Assembly: GCA_944324835.1 (NCBI GenBank)
Contig: CALUXV010000003.1
Span: 19,687-83,686 of the forward strand
Direction: 5' to 3'
Length of the DNA: 64,000 bases
Origin: Candidatus Gastranaerophilales bacterium
GTDB taxonomy: Bacteria > Cyanobacteriota > Vampirovibrionia > Gastranaerophilales > Gastranaerophilaceae
Below are positions 61,128 through 64,000 of the stretch, piece after piece. The notes under the pieces are model-generated. The model worked only from the letters and a program-made list of their open reading frames with translations. It made no database searches and was not told the origin of the DNA. The translations under genes were made by a program, and so were the position numbers. Numbering within the stretch: position 1 is the first letter of the stretch; each line of letters starts with the position of its first letter.

Positions 61128-61673
61128 TTAATGAACCGGAGTTACATAATTCATTCCAAGCTTGATAACTTCAAGATTTGGATAAATTAAATGTTTTCTA
61201 TCATCTGTTAAAACTTTACCTAATGCTTGTTCCAAGATTTTATCATTCAATCCAGGTACAATATCAGTTAATACCCCTAATGCAACCATATTTGCCAGTT
61301 TATTATACCCTGATTTATTTGCAATATCGGTCATTGGAACAGAAATATATTTGATATCGTTTCTTGATTTTATCACATTTACCAGTGTCGAATTTGAAAG
61401 AATTAATCCCCCAGATTTAACTTTAGGTAAAAATCTGTCAAATGATAAATGATTCAGAACAATAATACAATCTGCATTTTCTTTATGAACAGAACTTACT
61501 TCATCATCAGATATAACAATTTCACAATTTACGGTTCCACCTCTCATTTCAGCCCCATAACATGGATACCAGGTAACATTTTTCCCCAGTAACATAAACG
61601 CATTAGCCAAAACTTTGCCTGCAAATAATATTCCTTGTCCACCGAATCCAGCTAAAATAAAATTTTGTTCCAT
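61128..61673 (-). CDS. 2-oxoacid:ferredoxin oxidoreductase, gamma subunit
   Basis: 181 residues. GFGGQGILFAGKVLANAFML (8-27) and WYPCYGAEMRGGTVNCEIVI (36-55) are characteristic of the gamma subunit. It stabilises the complex and contributes to the CoA site. Last gene of a four-gene operon (ferredoxin, alpha, beta, gamma); it overlaps the beta gene by one base (TAATG). Confidence 0.93.
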   Translation of the reverse strand: MEQNFILAGFGGQGILFAGKVLANAFMLLGKNVTWYPCYGAEMRGGTVNCEIVISDDEVSSVHKENADCIIVLNHLSFDRFLPKVKSGGLILSNSTLVNVIKSRNDIKYISVPMTDIANKSGYNKLANMVALGVLTDIVPGLNDKILEQALGKVLTDDRKHLIYPNLEVIKLGMNYVTPVH

Positions 61674-62419
61674 TATTTATCCTCTGTAATATCTTTAAAT
61701 ACACCCAACGGATACACCGGTATCATTTCGTTTCTCACTCTATCGTGTGCTTCTTCCGGCGTCATTTTCCAGTTAGTCGGGCAAGTTCCTAAAAATTCAA
61801 CAAACGTATACCCTAAACCCTTCAATTGAATTTCAAAAGCTTTTTTCAAAAGTTTCTTTGCCTGATTAATATGTGCAATAGAATCGACGGCAACCCTTGC
61901 AGAAAAAGCTGTCCCGTCACATAAAGCAATCTGTTCCGCAACCTTAATCGGATAGCCGTAAGTCCCCGTAAATCTGCCCATCGGAGATGTTGTAGTTTTT
62001 TGACCTAAAAGTGTTGTCGGCCCCATCTGGCCGCCTGTCATACCATAAGTTGTATTATTGATACAAATACCGGTAATTTTTTCTCCTCTTAATGCCCCAT
62101 GCATAGATTCAGCAAGTCCGATTGATGCAAAATCGCCGTCACCTTGATATGTGAATACAAACTTATCCGGTCTTGCACGTTTTACTCCGGTAGCTTCAGC
62201 CATTGCTCTGCCATGCGGTGATTCAATACAATCAATGTTCAAAAAATCATACAAGAAAACAGAACAACCTATAGATGTTGCACAAATTGTTTTTTCTTTT
62301 AATTCTAATTCATCAATCAGCTCAGCTAAGATTCTCATAATAATCCCATGATCACATCCAGGGCAGAATGTGAATCTTGAACCTTTTTTTATTGATTCCG
62401 GAATTTTAAACACTTGCAT
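61673..62419 (-). CDS. 2-oxoacid:ferredoxin oxidoreductase, beta (TPP-binding) subunit
   Basis: 248 residues. The Fe-S/TPP domain has FCPGCDHG near 18, GRAMAEATGVKRARP, and the TPP-binding YQGDGDFASIGLAE then NNTTYGMTGGQMGP. Oxidatively decarboxylates a 2-oxoacid to acyl-CoA with reduction of ferredoxin. It overlaps the alpha gene by 14 bases, showing tight coupling. Confidence 0.94.
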   Translation of the reverse strand: MQVFKIPESIKKGSRFTFCPGCDHGIIMRILAELIDELELKEKTICATSIGCSVFLYDFLNIDCIESPHGRAMAEATGVKRARPDKFVFTYQGDGDFASIGLAESMHGALRGEKITGICINNTTYGMTGGQMGPTTLLGQKTTTSPMGRFTGTYGYPIKVAEQIALCDGTAFSARVAVDSIAHINQAKKLLKKAFEIQLKGLGYTFVEFLGTCPTNWKMTPEEAHDRVRNEMIPVYPLGVFKDITEDK

Positions 62420-63473
62420 AATTTTTCTCCAATATATTATTTACTGCAGCAGTAATTTCTTCAACACTCAACCATTGTCCTACAGGTCTATGAACCAAAT
62501 CAACTTTGGCTTGTCCATCTACTGCAAGTTTTACATCATTAACCATTTGCCCCATATTCATTTCAACAACAACAATATTGTGAACTTTTTGAGCAAGTTC
62601 ATGTATTCTCCTTGAAGGGAACGGAGAAAGCGTAATCGGTCTTAATATGCCAACTTTCAAACCTTGTTTTCTTAATTCCGTCATGGCTGCTTTAATGTTT
62701 CTTGTCATGCTGCCAAATGCAATAAGAAGAACATCCGCATCATCCGTATTAATTTCTTCCCACTCAGTTTCGTTTTCTTCAATAGTTTTAAACTTGGCAA
62801 ACAAATCATAAATATGTTGATTTTGTTTATCTTCTGCAGTCGCAACAGAGAATATTGCACGCCCGTCACGTCCTTTGGCACCTGTTAATGCCCATGATGA
62901 ATTATCTATTTCAGGATACGGGTATTCTCCAAATACGGCCGGTTCCATCATTTGTCCCAAAAGGCCGTCTGCCAAAATCATGGTCGGATTTCTGTATTTG
63001 TGGGCAAGATAAAATGCTTTATACGTATAATCAATACATTCCTGAACGGTAGCCGGTGCAAGTACAATAAGTTTGTAATCGCCGTTTCCGCCGCCTTTAA
63101 CTGCCTGGTTGTAATCCCCTTGTGCCGGATAAATATACCCTAATCCAGGGCCTGCTCTCATAACATTTACCAATACAACCGGAACTTCATCAGAACACGC
63201 ATAAGACAATGCTTCTTGCATTAGAGAAACCGCACATGAAGAAGATGATGTCATTGCTTTTGCACCGGTTGATGCAGCTCCTAACACCATGTTTATTGCA
63301 GCAAGTTCACTCTCAGCACATACATAACCGAGTCCACGTTTATACATTTCGCTGCTCAAATACTCCCCGATTTCAGTCTGAGGAGTAATCGGATATCCAA
63401 AATAACATTCTAAGCCAGCATTAAGTGCAGCTTGAGCAATTGCGAAATTACCTTTTACCAAAACTTTATCCAT
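62406..63473 (-). CDS. vorB: 2-oxoacid:ferredoxin oxidoreductase, alpha subunit (VorB type)
   Basis: 355 residues from the ATG at 63473; an in-frame TTG at 63491 would run into the ferredoxin gene and is rejected. GYPITPQTEIGEYLSSEMYK near 32, AESELAAINMVLGAASTGAK and MRAGPGLGYIYPAQGDYNQA identify the alpha subunit of the branched-chain or general 2-oxoacid type, here closest to VorB. The complex feeds ferredoxin, as in fermenters. The exact substrate (2-oxoisovalerate or 2-oxoglutarate) is uncertain. Confidence 0.92.
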   Translation of the reverse strand: MDKVLVKGNFAIAQAALNAGLECYFGYPITPQTEIGEYLSSEMYKRGLGYVCAESELAAINMVLGAASTGAKAMTSSSSCAVSLMQEALSYACSDEVPVVLVNVMRAGPGLGYIYPAQGDYNQAVKGGGNGDYKLIVLAPATVQECIDYTYKAFYLAHKYRNPTMILADGLLGQMMEPAVFGEYPYPEIDNSSWALTGAKGRDGRAIFSVATAEDKQNQHIYDLFAKFKTIEENETEWEEINTDDADVLLIAFGSMTRNIKAAMTELRKQGLKVGILRPITLSPFPSRRIHELAQKVHNIVVVEMNMGQMVNDVKLAVDGQAKVDLVHRPVGQWLSVEEITAAVNNILEKNYASV

Positions 63474-63474
63474 A

Positions 63475-63684
63475 TTATTTGTGCACCTCAACTATTGCCA
63501 TGTCAGGACATCTTGCTGCGCATAATGCGCAACCTACACATTCTTTTTTAGGGTCATCAAATTCAACAAGATAATCACCTAATTTACTTGTCTTTTTACT
63601 CTTCTTAATTAAACCTTTAGGACAAGTATTAAGACAGATATAACATGATTTGCATCTGCTTTCATCTATTACAATATGAGCCAT
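63475..63684 (-). CDS. 4Fe-4S ferredoxin-type delta subunit
   Basis: 69 residues with two clusters: CKSCYICLNTCPKGLIKKSK and CVGCALCAARCPDMAIVEVH, each CX2CX2CX3C with the trailing proline. It carries electrons from the oxidoreductase to ferredoxin. First gene of the operon; GGGAG precedes the ATG. Confidence 0.93.
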   Translation of the reverse strand: MAHIVIDESRCKSCYICLNTCPKGLIKKSKKTSKLGDYLVEFDDPKKECVGCALCAARCPDMAIVEVHK

Positions 63685-64000
63685 CTACACTACTCCCATA
63701 CATTTATTAATCTATTATATCACTAACAGACAATGTCAACCGAATTATTAATAATTGTAATTTTATTTTTTTATTTTTATACCAAATAGATGATTTTATT
63801 ATCAACTTTGTAATGTTTTTTGAAAAACAACCGTAAATAATAGTATGGAAAACCGATAGGTTTTTCATACCTCCTCCCCAAGTCTAGTAGCCGCTCTTAA
63901 ACAAAGACGGCTTTTTTTTGTACTACGTACGTAGACATGTTACGACTAATTTCCGGTTTGACTTTTAACTACTTGTTTTATTTATAATTACAAAACTTCA
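63685..64000. other. Non-coding right end of the window with promoter and structured segment
   Basis: 316 bases. Near the oxidoreductase operon is TTGACA (63734-63739, minus) and TATAAT (63714-63719) only 14 bp apart. Further right is a plus-strand structured segment: TATGGAAAACC-GATA-GGTTTTTCATA (about 63844-63870), then AGCCG/CGGCT with a T8 run (63889-63919), an intrinsic terminator. The 12-bp palindrome CTACGTACGTAG lies at 63923-63934. No protein is seen, and the terminator belongs to a transcript whose origin is unclear. Confidence 0.5.
63844..63919 (+). ncRNA. Candidate small structured RNA ending in a terminator
   Basis: Two stems (an 11-bp one with a G-T pair and GATA loop, then an AGCCG/CGGCT stem with a T-run). 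No known family is recognised, and the promoter is not convincing. It may instead be a leader or tail of a neighbouring gene outside the window. Confidence 0.3.

Overview
The window is AT-rich and bacterial. The alpha-operon tail (infA-rpmJ-rpsM-rpsK-rpsD-rpoA-rplQ-truA-rplM-rpsI), a B12-dependent ribonucleotide reductase, a ferredoxin-linked 2-oxoacid oxidoreductase, flagellar rod genes and many EF-hand and TPR proteins together suggest an anaerobic, fermentative member of the Vampirovibrionia/Gastranaerophilales ('Melainabacteria'), the non-photosynthetic relatives of cyanobacteria. This placement is an inference from gene content and order; a marker-gene phylogeny would decide it.

Layout. 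1-4983 (minus) is the ribosomal protein/RNA polymerase alpha operon, headed by infA, with structured RNA in front of rpsD. 5346-15000 holds an unrecognised glutamine/lysine-rich protein, a B12-binding radical SAM protein, an AI-2E family transporter, a SWIM-SNF2 helicase, a cysteine-cluster protein and nrdJ. 15035-21441 (minus) holds a four-gene flagellar rod operon followed by two EF-hand proteins, one of them a lytic transglycosylase without a signal peptide. 21672-24131 is a bioF-bioG-bioC operon for the pimelate part of biotin synthesis. 24525-33458 holds a DUF1858 protein, an NfeD/SPFH pair, two tandem TPR-glycosyltransferase-like proteins, a degenerate histidine phosphatase, prephenate dehydratase, two secreted TPR proteins and small proteins.

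33758-40820 is a tRNA-Pro gene with an integrated island of about 7 kb. The island is bounded by a perfect 49-bp direct repeat of the tRNA 3' end, at 33790-33838 and 40772-40820. It carries a type III restriction-modification system (res, mod), a winged-helix gene remnant and a HipBA-type toxin-antitoxin pair, but no integrase. Upstream of the tRNA lie decayed, folded-back copies of its 5' end with small palindromes inserted in them.

41786-53642 is a surface-glycan locus. It has two multi-domain GT2 glycosyltransferases and a methyltransferase that share one Rossmann-like domain, then a GT56 (WecF-like) transferase, a WbqC-like protein, a methyltransferase, a beta-propeller protein, a small fatty-acid-like module (ketoacyl synthase III, acyl carrier protein, SDR reductase), a PglD-like acyltransferase and a WecE-like aminotransferase. 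Read together, these suggest synthesis and transfer of a 4-amino-4,6-dideoxy sugar bearing a custom N-acyl group, perhaps 3-hydroxybutyryl. This is the best candidate in the window for an incompletely described system.

53660-64000 holds a Y-family polymerase, uvrA with what looks like a leaderless promoter, an orphan DNA methyltransferase with an HPPY motif, a HepT-MntA toxin-antitoxin pair, pgk, a small lysine-rich protein and a four-gene VOR-type 2-oxoacid:ferredoxin oxidoreductase operon.
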